Shown here piece by piece: positions 1 through 8,424 of a DNA stretch of 64,000 nt. The notes below the pieces were generated by a model. That model saw only the letters and a list, made by a program, of their open reading frames with translations, had not been told where the DNA came from and made no database searches. The translations under genes were made by a program, and so were the position numbers. Every line of letters begins with the position of its first letter. The first letter of the stretch is position 1. Source of the DNA: SXOA01 sp051004015 (GTDB lineage: Bacteria; Planctomycetota; Planctomycetia; Pirellulales; Pirellulaceae); the NCBI GenBank assembly GCA_051004015.1, contig JBPCKT010000084.1:24591-88590 (forward strand), written 5' to 3'.

Positions 1-1
1 G

Positions 2-1699
2 CAACTGAACCTGCGGTACAAGATCGAGGCCTATCCGATTGACGTGGAAAAGCTCAAGGCCAGCTTCAAAGTGGCGGACGCCAAGCCCGAAGAGCTGATG
101 GCCCTGTTCAACAAGGGGAAGGACCGCGTGCCCGACCCGGAGACGCCGGAGCCCGGGTTCAAAATCCCGCACCGCATCGCGTTTGGCTACTGCACGGTGG
201 ACTTTGAGGTATTCCTGCAGATCGCCAAGAAGAATGTGCCGGAAGCCAAGGCACTGGAGAGGTATGAGAAAGGGATCGCCCAGGGAGGTTTCCGCAAGCC
301 ACCGCTGCTGATTCCGCCTGGCACCGAGAAGCCGAACGACGTGAAGCCGGGCGATACGAAGCCTGAGGAAACGAAGCCGGGCGAGGAGAAACCGGCTGGG
401 GAAGAAAAGAAACCTGCCGAGCCAGAAAAGAAGGAAGAGCCCAAGCCCGGCGAGTCCAAGCCTGCGGAAGAGAAGCCGGTGGAAAAGAAGGCATGTGAAG
501 AAGAGCCTGCGAAACCGGGAGAAGAAAAGCCAGCGGAAGAAAAGGCTCCCGCCAAGGAAGAGAAGAAGCCTGAGCCTGCCAAATCCGAACCGGCTAAGAC
601 GGAGCCTGCAGAGACGGACCCTGCCAAGACACCGGACGCCGCTGCACCTGCCGGCGAAAAGGCCGAAGACCCAGCCAAGACTGAGCCGAAGGAGGAAATC
701 GAGCATCGGAAATACGAGGAAGTCCGCGATGAAATCCTGACCGAGCTCGCCCAGCCGGAAGCCATGCAGCTTCGCGATGAAGCGGTGCGTAGCGCCATCG
801 ACGAATTGCGGACATATTCCGCCAAGCTCAAGCGGTATGAGGAGAGCAAAAAGGATAAGCTGGCCGATGTGGAAAACCCCGGCGAGTTTCGCCCGGAGGC
901 CTTTGCCAGGAAGTACAAGTTCGCTTACGGCAAGACCCCTCTTTTCGACGAGCATCAGGCAGCAACGACCGTGCTCGGCCAGAACGCGATGGTGCAAGGA
1001 ACGCAAGGCTCGTTCATGTTCTCGCAGTATGCATTTACGTTAGGTCCCAACCTCTACGACCCGCTCGAAGCGTCCTCGGTCGGCGACACGAAGTTCATCC
1101 ATTGGCGCATTGACGACCAGCCGGAGCGGGCAGTCGAGCTGGAACCCAGCGGCAGCCTTCCCCCGGCCATCAAGGCGCAAGTCGAGCAGGCCTGGCTGAA
1201 GGAGAAAGCCTTCGAAGCCGCCAAAAAGCGGGCCGAGGAACTGGTGGCCAAGGCCCAGGGAACCTCCCTGCGGGACCTGGTCGGCAAGGGGGAAGATGCG
1301 AAAGTGGTGCAGCCCGTTCCGTTCTCCATGTTCACCAGCAACGAAGTTCCGCTGATTTTCGGCGGCCGGCCCGAGTTCAGCCAGCCCAACGGCATTCCCA
1401 TGGCCGGCAAGGAATTCATGGAAAAGGTCTTCAGCCTGAAACCCGGCGAAGCGGGGGTCGCGGTGGACCAGCCGCATAACGTCGTGTATGCAGTCCGCGT
1501 CCTGGGGGAACAACCGTCGCTTGAAATCCGGCGGGAGATGTTCGTGACCGCGCTGCAGCGCGGGCAGTTCTCCGATCTCACGGCCTTCGCCAGCCTCGAG
1601 AAGCGCGGCGAAATGCAATCGCTGTTCGACGATCTGGAGAAGCACTTTAGCGTCAAGTGGATGCGGCCGGCCAGCTTTGGCCGTGGCGGAGACGAGTAG
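2..1699 (+). CDS. PpiD/SurA-like envelope protein with KPE-rich linker (5' partial)
   Basis: The reading frame is open to the left edge, so the N-terminus lies outside the window. The visible part has a short folded segment, then roughly 110 residues of Lys/Pro/Glu-rich low-complexity sequence (about bases 330-690), a charged helical region, and a C-terminal half resembling the substrate-binding or parvulin-flanking part of PpiD/SurA-type peptidyl-prolyl isomerases (helix-rich, then a segment around FGGRPEFSQPNGIPMAG). Such proteins act as envelope folding chaperones, and the KPE linker would suit a spacer outside the membrane. No catalytic parvulin core is clearly recognisable, so the isomerase label is an inference. 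The stop at 1697-1699 runs directly into GGGCAG. The next gene starts 72 bp downstream. Confidence 0.5.
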   Translation, partial: QLNLRYKIEAYPIDVEKLKASFKVADAKPEELMALFNKGKDRVPDPETPEPGFKIPHRIAFGYCTVDFEVFLQIAKKNVPEAKALERYEKGIAQGGFRKPPLLIPPGTEKPNDVKPGDTKPEETKPGEEKPAGEEKKPAEPEKKEEPKPGESKPAEEKPVEKKACEEEPAKPGEEKPAEEKAPAKEEKKPEPAKSEPAKTEPAETDPAKTPDAAAPAGEKAEDPAKTEPKEEIEHRKYEEVRDEILTELAQPEAMQLRDEAVRSAIDELRTYSAKLKRYEESKKDKLADVENPGEFRPEAFARKYKFAYGKTPLFDEHQAATTVLGQNAMVQGTQGSFMFSQYAFTLGPNLYDPLEASSVGDTKFIHWRIDDQPERAVELEPSGSLPPAIKAQVEQAWLKEKAFEAAKKRAEELVAKAQGTSLRDLVGKGEDAKVVQPVPFSMFTSNEVPLIFGGRPEFSQPNGIPMAGKEFMEKVFSLKPGEAGVAVDQPHNVVYAVRVLGEQPSLEIRREMFVTALQRGQFSDLTAFASLEKRGEMQSLFDDLEKHFSVKWMRPASFGRGGDE

Positions 1700-1771
1700 G
1701 GCAGAGTATTCTCTGTTTGTCCCGAGGTTGCCTCGGACGCAGCCTGCCCGCGCGCCCCGCCGTTTCCGCGT

Positions 1772-3013
1772 ATGCCCTACCGTCTGCTACGTTTCGCCTT
1801 CAGCAAGAAGTACCCCGAGCCGCGGATGTTCCGTGAGCCCGGGCGGCTGAAGGACTCGTATGAGGTGGTAATCATCGGCGGCGGCGGACATGGGCTGGGG
1901 GCGGCCTATTACCTGGCCAAGGATTACGGCATCACAGATGTCGCCGTGATTGAGAAGGGCTATATCGGCGGCGGGAACACGGGCCGGAACACGGCCATCG
2001 TCCGCTCGAATTATCTCACGGTCGAAGGGGTCAAGTTCTACGACGAGAGCGTGCGGCTGTTCGAGGGGCTGTCGCAGGATTTGGACCTCAATCTGTTCTA
2101 TTCGCAGCGGGGGCATTTCACGCTGGCCCACGCGGATAGCACGCTCCGCACCATGCGGTGGCGGGCCGAAGTGAACAAGCACTTGGGGGTCCACAGTTAC
2201 GTCATCACCCCCGAGGAAATCCACAAGATTTGCCCCTATATCGACCTGAACTGCGGCGGAGGCGCGCCCATTGTTGGGGCTCTCTATCACCCGCCCGGCT
2301 CCGTCGTGCGGCACGATGCGGTCGCCTGGGGATATGCCAAAGGAGCCGACCGCCGCGGCGTGGAAATCCATCAAAAGACGACCGTCACCGGGATTGAACT
2401 GAAGGACCAGCGGGTCGTCGGCGTGCAGACCGACAAGGGGTTCATCAAGACCAAGAAAGTGCTCTGTGCGGTGGCCGGGTACACGCCGCGGATCACGCGA
2501 ATGGTCGGCCTCCGCACTCCCCTCGTCATCCAGCCGCTGCAGGCCTGCGTCAGCGAACCCCTCAAGCCGTGGCTGGACAACATTGTCGTGTCCGCCAATC
2601 TGCACCTCTACGTTAGCCAGTCCTCCCGCGGGGAGTTGGTGATGGGGGCCTCGCTCGACCCTTACGAATTGCACTCGGAGCGCAGCACCCTCGATTTCGT
2701 GGAAGGGCTGGCCGATCATCTGCTGGACCTGTTTCCGTTCCTTTCGGATATCAAGGTCAACCGCCAGTGGGCCGGCATGTCCGACATGACGCCCGACTAT
2801 TCGCCCATCATGGGTACGACGCCGGTGGAAGGCTTCTACCTCGACGCCGGCTGGGGGACCTGGGGCTTCAAGGCCACGCCGGTCTGCGGCACGACGATGG
2901 CGTTCACCGTGGCGAAGAACAAGAATCACGAATTGATTGAAGCGTTCAACCTGGACCGGTTTAAGAACTTTTCGCTGGTGGGAGAGAAAGGAGCGGCCTC
3001 GGTGGGGCACTAG
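1772..3013 (+). CDS. soxB/mgdA: SoxB-family FAD subunit, probable N-methylglutamate dehydrogenase subunit A
   Basis: A 413-residue flavoprotein of the sarcosine oxidase beta-subunit family. The dinucleotide-binding motif VVIIGGGGHGLGAAYYLA is near residues 31-48, followed by the DAO-type fold and a C-terminal GTWGFKATPVCG segment that closes the FAD site in this family. Length matches SoxB. In heterotetrameric sarcosine oxidase this subunit oxidises the N-methyl amine with covalent FMN/FAD. Here the following genes run soxD-soxA-soxG, then a glutamine-synthetase-like ligase and three glutamate-synthase-like genes. That context fits N-methylglutamate dehydrogenase (MgdABCD) better than sarcosine oxidase. 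The family call is firm; the substrate is inferred from context. A half-copy of a palindromic repeat follows at about 3019. Confidence 0.88.
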   Translation: MPYRLLRFAFSKKYPEPRMFREPGRLKDSYEVVIIGGGGHGLGAAYYLAKDYGITDVAVIEKGYIGGGNTGRNTAIVRSNYLTVEGVKFYDESVRLFEGLSQDLDLNLFYSQRGHFTLAHADSTLRTMRWRAEVNKHLGVHSYVITPEEIHKICPYIDLNCGGGAPIVGALYHPPGSVVRHDAVAWGYAKGADRRGVEIHQKTTVTGIELKDQRVVGVQTDKGFIKTKKVLCAVAGYTPRITRMVGLRTPLVIQPLQACVSEPLKPWLDNIVVSANLHLYVSQSSRGELVMGASLDPYELHSERSTLDFVEGLADHLLDLFPFLSDIKVNRQWAGMSDMTPDYSPIMGTTPVEGFYLDAGWGTWGFKATPVCGTTMAFTVAKNKNHELIEAFNLDRFKNFSLVGEKGAASVGH

Positions 3014-3018
3014 AAAAA

Positions 3019-3041
3019 GTAGGATGGGACTCCAGTCCCCG
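3019..3041. repeat. Half-copy of GTAGG palindromic element
   Basis: GTAGGATGGGACTCCAGTCC appears here directly after soxB, followed by CCGTCCGTCCC. It is the left arm of the palindrome seen complete inside soxG (6622-6678) and, in variant form, after gmaS (8348-8397). It carries the internal self-complementary core GGGACT-CC-AGTCCC and could form a small hairpin between soxB and soxD. Confidence 0.75.
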
Positions 3042-3068
3042 TCCGTCCCCATCGCTTCAAAAGTCTCC

Positions 3069-3350
3069 ATGAAACTCCTCCGCTGTCCCATCAACGGCCT
3101 CCGCCCGCTCTCCGAATTCCTCTTCGGTGGCGAGGTCCGCGATATGCCCGCGGCAGGAGCCGCCACGGATGAGCAGTGGGCGGATTACGTCTTCAACCGC
3201 CAGGGAGAACCGGGGGTGCGGAAGGAATGGTGGTATCACACGGCCAGCGGGACGTGGTTCATCGCGGAGCGAGATAACTTGAACGACGAGTTTGTGAAGA
3301 CGTATTTGTATAGTCGCCCTGCATCGCCGACGGAGACGAAGGCAACATGA
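3069..3350 (+). CDS. soxD/mgdB: SoxD-family delta subunit, probable MgdB
   Basis: A 93-residue protein starting at MKLLRCPINGLRP. It has the delta-subunit signatures SEFLFGGEVRDMP, WADYVFNR and EWWYHTASGTWF. In well-studied SoxD proteins a CPxC pair plus two histidines bind zinc. Here the second cysteine is Asn (CPIN), so the classical site looks incomplete; this variant may be normal for part of the family. The start is chosen at 3069 because the frame upstream overlaps the end of soxB and does not look like SoxD. The last bases overlap the soxA start (ATGA, 3347-3350), showing translational coupling within the operon. Confidence 0.88.
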   Translation: MKLLRCPINGLRPLSEFLFGGEVRDMPAAGAATDEQWADYVFNRQGEPGVRKEWWYHTASGTWFIAERDNLNDEFVKTYLYSRPASPTETKAT

Positions 3351-6259
3351 CCGAGCGACTTCCTCCGCAGCCCGGCGAATGGATCGACCGCAGTCGGCCG
3401 CTGAAATTCAAGTTCGAGGGGCGCGAGTACACGGGCTTTGCCGGCGACACCATTTCGAGTGCCCTGGCGGCAAATGGCCTGCGTCTCCTCGGTCGAAGCT
3501 TCAAGTACCACCGGCCCCGCGGCATTTACAGCCTGGCGAACCACGACGTCAACGTGCTGGTCGAAGACGCCCGGCATACGAACATCCGGGGCGATGTGAC
3601 TCCCCTCTGGGACGGTGCTGATTTGCGGGCCGTCAACACGTTCGGCGGCCTGGCCGGAGATCGGCTGAAGATTGTCGACTGGTTCAGCAAGTTCCTTCCC
3701 GTCGGCTTTTATTACAAGGCGTTTCATAGCCCCAAGAGCTTGTTTCCATTTTATGAGCGGCGGATGCGGAACATCGCCGGCCTGGGGGCGGTGAATGCGA
3801 AGTGGGAACGGGGGCACTTTCCTGCCGTTTATGACTTTTGCGATGTGCTGGTGGTGGGAGCCGGGCCGGCGGGAATGTCGGCCGCGATTGCCGCAGCGGA
3901 ACTCGGGCTAAGAGTCGTTTTGGTTGACGAACACTTTTACGCGGGGGGAAACGCCAATTACGAATTATGGGCAACTGGTGACATAACGGATTTGCCAAGA
4001 CAGTGGCACCAGCGGATTGCGGCATTGCCAATCAGCTTAAGAACTTCAACAGTCGCCGCCGGATACTATGCGGACCACTGGATTGCTCTTGTAGACGGAA
4101 AACGGCTCACCAGGATGCGAGCTCGTTCGGTCGTTCTGGCAACGGGCGCGATCGAACAGCCGGCCGTTTTTGCCAACAACGATTTGCCAGGCATTATGCT
4201 TTCGAGCGCAGCCCAGCGGCTTGTTCGGCAGTATGCGGTGAAGCCTTTTCAAAAGGGTGTCGTCGTCACCGCCAATAGCGAAGGCTATTCTGCGGCAATG
4301 TTGCTCTTTAAGGCAGGATGTAAACTCGACATCGTGGATTTGCGACTGGAAAAGGAATCCGGTTACGGCGGGGAGCAAGCCGAGCTAATACGGTCGATGG
4401 GCATACAAGTACATTTCGGCCACGCCGTCACGCTTGCTAACCCGAGCAGCGGCAAACGAGGCATACACGGCGTGCAGGTGACTCCACTGGATTCCACCGG
4501 CAAGCCGAAGCAGTCCGGCAGTTTCGAAATCCCCTGCGACGGTCTCGCCATGAGCGTCGGCTTCGCCCCGGCGGACGGACTCTTCAACCAAGCAGGCGGC
4601 CGCATGACCTGGTCCGAAGACTTGCAACAGTTCATCCCGAAATCGGCACCGGCCGGCCTCTTCGCCGCTGGTCGCGTCAACGGCGTCTACGGCTTTGAGC
4701 AAGAAGCCACCGATGGCCGTCGCGCGGGACTCGCGGCGGCTGCTTACCTCGGCAAAACTGTCAGCGAGATTCTCGCCGACCCCCAGCGTCCTAAGTCATC
4801 GCCGACTCATCCTTATCCCATCTTTCCGCATCCGACCACCAAGTGCTTCGTCGACCTCGACGAGGACGTGCATTACAAGGACTTCGTGAACGCCGCCCAG
4901 GAGGGGTTTGACCAGGTGGAACTGATGAAGCGGTACTCTACGTTCGGCATGGGTACCAGCCAGGGGAAGCTGTCGAACATCAACGCCATCCGCATCCTGG
5001 CACACATCAAGGGGCAGACCGTCCCGCAGACCGGCGTCACCACCTCCCGCCCCTTCATCCATCCCGTCTCGCTCGGCCATCTCGCCGGCCGCGGCTTTCA
5101 TCCCCATCGCCGCACGCCGCTGGAAGGGCGGCATGAAGAGCTCGGCGCTGTCTTCATGCACGCGGGCGATTGGCGGCGGCCGGCCTACTATACTCGTCCC
5201 AACGTCAGCCCGCAGGAAGCGATTGCGGAAGAGGTCACTGCCGTCCGCACAGCCGCGGGAATGATCGACGTCGGCACGCTGGGCAAGCTTGAAATCAGCG
5301 GCCCCGATGCCGGCGAATTCATCGAGCGGATCTACACCGGCCGCTTCGCCAAGATGAAGCCCGGCACCGCCCGCTATGGGCTGATGTGCGACGAATCGGG
5401 CGTCATCATCGACGACGGCCTCGTGGCCCGCCTCGCCGCCGACCGCTTCTACGTCACCACCACCACCAGCGCCTCCGGAGCCGTTTACCGCGAGATGCAG
5501 CGGTGGGCGATCATCTGGGGAATGCAAGTCGTCCTCGCCAGCGCCACCGGCTCGCGCGGAGGCATCAACCTGGCGGGACCGAAGGCGAGAGAGATTCTAA
5601 AAGAGCTTTGCGACTTCGATGTATCCGCCGCTGCCTTCCCTTACATGGCGGTCCGCGAAGGAAACATCGCCGGTGTCTCCGCCCGCTTTCTCCGCGTCGG
5701 CTTTGTCGGCGAATGGGGCTGCGAAATCCACGTTCCCGCTTACAGCGCCAAGCATGTCTGGAGCGCCATCGAACAAGCCGGCCACAAACAGGGCATTCGT
5801 CCATTCGGCGTCGAGGCCCAGCGAATACTCCGCCTCGAAAAGGCCCACATCATCGTCAGTCAGGACACGGACGGCCTGACGAACCCCTACGAAGCCAACA
5901 TGGCCTGGGCCGTCAAAGACGACAAGCCGTTCTTCATCGGCCAACGGAGCCTGCAAATCATCCGCCCCCGCCCACTCAAGCGAGTGCTGGCCGGCTTCAC
6001 GCTGCCGAAGGAGACCGAGGCGGCGAAAGTCCCCAAGGAATGTCACCTCATCATCGAGAACAAGGAAATCGTCGGCCGCATCACCTCCATCACCCGCAGC
6101 CCCACGCTGAATCAAGTCATTGGCCTCGCCTTCGTCGCGCCGGAGCGAGCACAGCCAGGCACCCATTTCCAAATTCGCCTCGATGACGGTTCGCTCGTCA
6201 CCGGCACGGTCGTCGGAACTCCGTTTTACGATCCCCTGGGCCAGCGACAAGAAAAGTAG
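3347..6259 (+). CDS. soxA/mgdC: SoxA-family alpha subunit, probable MgdC
   Basis: A 970-residue alpha subunit. The N-terminal ferredoxin-like segment has FAGDTISSALAANG and RSFKYHRPRG (about residues 27-62). A central NAD/FAD module has VVGAGPAGMSAAIAAAELG (about 168-186). The C-terminal third is a GcvT-like aminomethyltransferase domain (from about residue 600 onward), which in sarcosine oxidase binds tetrahydrofolate and accepts the C1 unit. Domain order and length match heterotetrameric sarcosine oxidase and N-methylglutamate dehydrogenase. It overlaps soxD by 4 bp. Roughly bases 3900-4440 look less GC-rich by eye than the flanks. The stop codon TAG is embedded in a short GTAGG-type palindromic stretch (CCGCGACTCCGTCGCGAG). 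Confidence 0.9.
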   Translation: MTERLPPQPGEWIDRSRPLKFKFEGREYTGFAGDTISSALAANGLRLLGRSFKYHRPRGIYSLANHDVNVLVEDARHTNIRGDVTPLWDGADLRAVNTFGGLAGDRLKIVDWFSKFLPVGFYYKAFHSPKSLFPFYERRMRNIAGLGAVNAKWERGHFPAVYDFCDVLVVGAGPAGMSAAIAAAELGLRVVLVDEHFYAGGNANYELWATGDITDLPRQWHQRIAALPISLRTSTVAAGYYADHWIALVDGKRLTRMRARSVVLATGAIEQPAVFANNDLPGIMLSSAAQRLVRQYAVKPFQKGVVVTANSEGYSAAMLLFKAGCKLDIVDLRLEKESGYGGEQAELIRSMGIQVHFGHAVTLANPSSGKRGIHGVQVTPLDSTGKPKQSGSFEIPCDGLAMSVGFAPADGLFNQAGGRMTWSEDLQQFIPKSAPAGLFAAGRVNGVYGFEQEATDGRRAGLAAAAYLGKTVSEILADPQRPKSSPTHPYPIFPHPTTKCFVDLDEDVHYKDFVNAAQEGFDQVELMKRYSTFGMGTSQGKLSNINAIRILAHIKGQTVPQTGVTTSRPFIHPVSLGHLAGRGFHPHRRTPLEGRHEELGAVFMHAGDWRRPAYYTRPNVSPQEAIAEEVTAVRTAAGMIDVGTLGKLEISGPDAGEFIERIYTGRFAKMKPGTARYGLMCDESGVIIDDGLVARLAADRFYVTTTTSASGAVYREMQRWAIIWGMQVVLASATGSRGGINLAGPKAREILKELCDFDVSAAAFPYMAVREGNIAGVSARFLRVGFVGEWGCEIHVPAYSAKHVWSAIEQAGHKQGIRPFGVEAQRILRLEKAHIIVSQDTDGLTNPYEANMAWAVKDDKPFFIGQRSLQIIRPRPLKRVLAGFTLPKETEAAKVPKECHLIIENKEIVGRITSITRSPTLNQVIGLAFVAPERAQPGTHFQIRLDDGSLVTGTVVGTPFYDPLGQRQEK

Positions 6260-6303
6260 GCCGCGACTCCGTCGCGAGCCATCAGAGTAACCGTAGAAAA
6301 TCG

Positions 6304-7008
6304 ATGCTCGTTCAACTCCAAAGTCCGCTGCACGAAGCTCTTCAAACAGAGCACCCACGCGCGACGTGGGCCGAAGTCCGCGGCATGCCGGTGCCGCTCC
6401 ACTTGGACGACTCCGCAAAGGAAGTGGAACAGGCCAAGACTCTCGCCCTCGCCGACGCCAGCTTTCTCCCTCGAATCGTCCTCAAAGGCTCGGGCGCGGA
6501 GTCATACCTGCAAAGCCTCGGCATCCCAATTCCCGAGAGCATCCTGAAAGTCGCCCCGCTGGAAAACGGCGGCCTCATCGCCCGCTCCGGCGGCAGCGAG
6601 TTCTTCCTGGAAGGCGGCCCTGTAGGATGGGACTCCAGTCCCGCCCGGCTTGAGGACGGGACTGGAGTCCCATCCTACGGCTCCGGCGTCTACCCCGTAC
6701 TCCGCCAGGACGCCGCCCTCATCATCAGCGGCTCCCGCGCCGGCAAGTTGTTCCGCCACGTCTCAAGCTATGACTTCATCAACGAGCCGCACGGCGATCT
6801 GGTCTTCACGCCCATCGCCAGCGTCTCCTGCTCCGTGCTACGACAAACGATCAACGGCTTTCCCGCCTTCCGCCTCTGGACGGACGGAACTTACGGCCTT
6901 TATATTTGGCACACGCTGCTGGAGGTTGCCAAGGAGTTGGGCGGCGGAGCGGTGGGCACGGCGGTCTTCTTTCCAAGTCTTTCTGAGCGAGAGGCGAATC
7001 GGCCATGA
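6304..7008 (+). CDS. soxG/mgdD: SoxG-family gamma subunit, probable MgdD, with in-frame palindromic insert
   Basis: A 234-residue gamma subunit, the smallest folded partner of the SoxA C-terminal domain. The family is divergent. The call rests on position after soxA, size, and the C-terminal segment around NGFPAFRLWTDGTYGLYIWHTLLEVAKELG. Residues about 107-126 (VGWDSSPARLEDGTGVPSY) are encoded entirely by a 57-bp perfect-armed palindrome (6622-6678) that also occurs between other genes of this cluster, so this loop is a repeat-derived insertion that kept the frame open. The end overlaps the next gene by 4 bp (ATGA at 7005-7008). Whether the insert is tolerated in the complex is unknown. Confidence 0.78.
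   Translation: MLVQLQSPLHEALQTEHPRATWAEVRGMPVPLHLDDSAKEVEQAKTLALADASFLPRIVLKGSGAESYLQSLGIPIPESILKVAPLENGGLIARSGGSEFFLEGGPVGWDSSPARLEDGTGVPSYGSGVYPVLRQDAALIISGSRAGKLFRHVSSYDFINEPHGDLVFTPIASVSCSVLRQTINGFPAFRLWTDGTYGLYIWHTLLEVAKELGGGAVGTAVFFPSLSEREANRP
6622..6678. repeat. Palindromic element inserted in frame inside soxG
   Basis: Two perfectly complementary 22-nt arms (6622-6643 and 6657-6678, beginning GTAGGATGGGACTCCAGTCC) flank a 13-nt loop. Each arm also contains the smaller palindrome GGGACTCCAGTCCC. The element is 57 bp, 19 codons, and keeps the soxG frame. Related copies are intergenic at 3019 and 8348. This resembles the principle of Rickettsia palindromic elements, where repeats invade coding regions in frame. 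Confidence 0.92.
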
Positions 7009-8345
7009 CCCCCGAACAAGCATCCGTCTTTCTGAGCGAGCACCAAATAAAATTCGTGCTGGCCCAGTTCGTTGATATCCACGGCGTCGCCAAAACCAAG
7101 TCGGTCCCCGCCAGCCATTTCCAGGACATTCTCGAAGGGGGAGCGGGCTTCGCGGGCTTCGCCGTCTGGGGCCTTGGCCAGGAGCCGCATGATCCGGACT
7201 ATATGGCGGTCGGAGACATCTCCACCCTCTCGCTCGTCCCCTGGCAGCCGGGATATGCCCGCATCGTCTGCAACGGCCGCGTTCGCGGGGAACCCTGGCC
7301 GTACGACACGCGGCACATCCTTCTCCAGCAATCAGATCGCCTGGCGGACCGGGGCTGGGTGATGAACGTTGGCATGGAGCCGGAGTTCATGCTCCTCGCT
7401 CGCCGGGCGGATGGAAAATACGGTCCTGCCGACGCCACGGACGCCCTCGATAAGCCCTGCTACGACTACAAAGGTCTTTCCCGCAGCCGGGCCTTTCTGG
7501 AAAAGCTAGTCGCCGCCATGATCGAGGTCGGCATCGACGTCTACCAGATCGACCATGAGGACGGCAACGGCCAGTTCGAAATCAACTTCACCTATGCTGA
7601 TGCCCTCACCACGTCCGACCGGCTGATTCTCTTCCGCATGGCAGCCAGCGAAATCGCCCACGAGCTCGGCGCGGTGTGTACCTTCATGCCTAAGCCGTTC
7701 TCGAATCGGACCGGCAGCGGGATGCACCTGCACATCTCGTTGGCGGAAAAGAACAATCTGGGGCACAACCTGTTTTACGACAAGACGGACACGCGCAATC
7801 TGGGGCTCTCCAAAATTGCCTACCACTTCCTCGGCGGCCTGCTCGCTCACGCCCCGGCTCTCGCGGCTTTGAATGCACCTTCGGTCAATTCGTATAAGCG
7901 CCTGGTTGTCGGGCGGTCCCTCTCCGGCGCAACCTGGGCCCCGGCGTTCATTTCCTATGGAGACAACAACCGCACGTCGATGGTACGGATCCCCTTCGGC
8001 CGCATCGAGCTCCGCCTGACCGATTCCTGCGCCAATCCCTATCTCGCTTCCGCAGCCGCCATCGCCGCCGGCCTCGACGGCATTGACCGCAAGCTGGAGC
8101 CGGGAGAGCCGCAGAACTTTAACCACTACACGGCGACGCTCGAGGAGTTGACCGAGAAGGGGATCAAGGTCCTCCCCCAATCGCTCCACGAAGCCCTGCT
8201 CGCCCTGGAAGCCGACCCCCTCTTTGCGGAACGGCTCGGCCGCCCATTCATCGAAGAATTCATCCGTCTCAAGCGGATGGAATGGGTAGAATACTCTCGG
8301 CACGTCTCCGACTGGGAAGTGTCGCGGTACCTGGAGTTCTTTTAA
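7005..8345 (+). CDS. gmaS/glnT: Glutamine-synthetase-like ligase, probable gamma-glutamylmethylamide synthetase
   Basis: A 446-residue glutamine-synthetase fold protein of the GlnT/GmaS group. Visible signatures are the N-terminal beta-grasp VDIHGVAKTKSVP, the metal-binding MEPEFMLL, the IDHEDGNGQFEINF loop, the ATP-site segment KPFSNRTGSGMHLHISL and the catalytic RIELRLTDSCANPYLASAA. These enzymes activate glutamate with ATP and join it to ammonia or an amine. Between soxBDAG-type and glxBCD-type genes, the likely substrate is methylamine, giving gamma-glutamylmethylamide. It overlaps soxG by 4 bp, so it is co-translated. A true ammonia-using GlnT cannot be excluded from sequence alone. Confidence 0.85.
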   Translation: MTPEQASVFLSEHQIKFVLAQFVDIHGVAKTKSVPASHFQDILEGGAGFAGFAVWGLGQEPHDPDYMAVGDISTLSLVPWQPGYARIVCNGRVRGEPWPYDTRHILLQQSDRLADRGWVMNVGMEPEFMLLARRADGKYGPADATDALDKPCYDYKGLSRSRAFLEKLVAAMIEVGIDVYQIDHEDGNGQFEINFTYADALTTSDRLILFRMAASEIAHELGAVCTFMPKPFSNRTGSGMHLHISLAEKNNLGHNLFYDKTDTRNLGLSKIAYHFLGGLLAHAPALAALNAPSVNSYKRLVVGRSLSGATWAPAFISYGDNNRTSMVRIPFGRIELRLTDSCANPYLASAAAIAAGLDGIDRKLEPGEPQNFNHYTATLEELTEKGIKVLPQSLHEALLALEADPLFAERLGRPFIEEFIRLKRMEWVEYSRHVSDWEVSRYLEFF

Positions 8346-8347
8346 TC

Positions 8348-8397
8348 GTAGGATGGGACTCCAGTCCCGTCCGGACGGCTCTGGAGAGCCATCCTAC
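8348..8397. repeat. Imperfect palindrome after gmaS
   Basis: The stretch begins GTAGGATGGGACTCCAGTCC and ends GGCTCTGGAGAGCCATCCTAC. Its arms pair with few mismatches, and each arm has its own inner hairpin core (GGACTCCAGTCC, GGCTCTGGAGAGCC). It lies just after the gmaS stop and before mgsA and could act as a weak terminator or mRNA-end stabiliser. Confidence 0.85.
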
Positions 8398-8424
8398 AAG
8401 CTGCTACGGCATAGAGATTACTAA

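Noticed and set aside
1787..3166. Long minus-strand frame opposite soxB
   Set aside because: Antisense frame caused by high GC third positions; the plus-strand protein is a clear SoxB.
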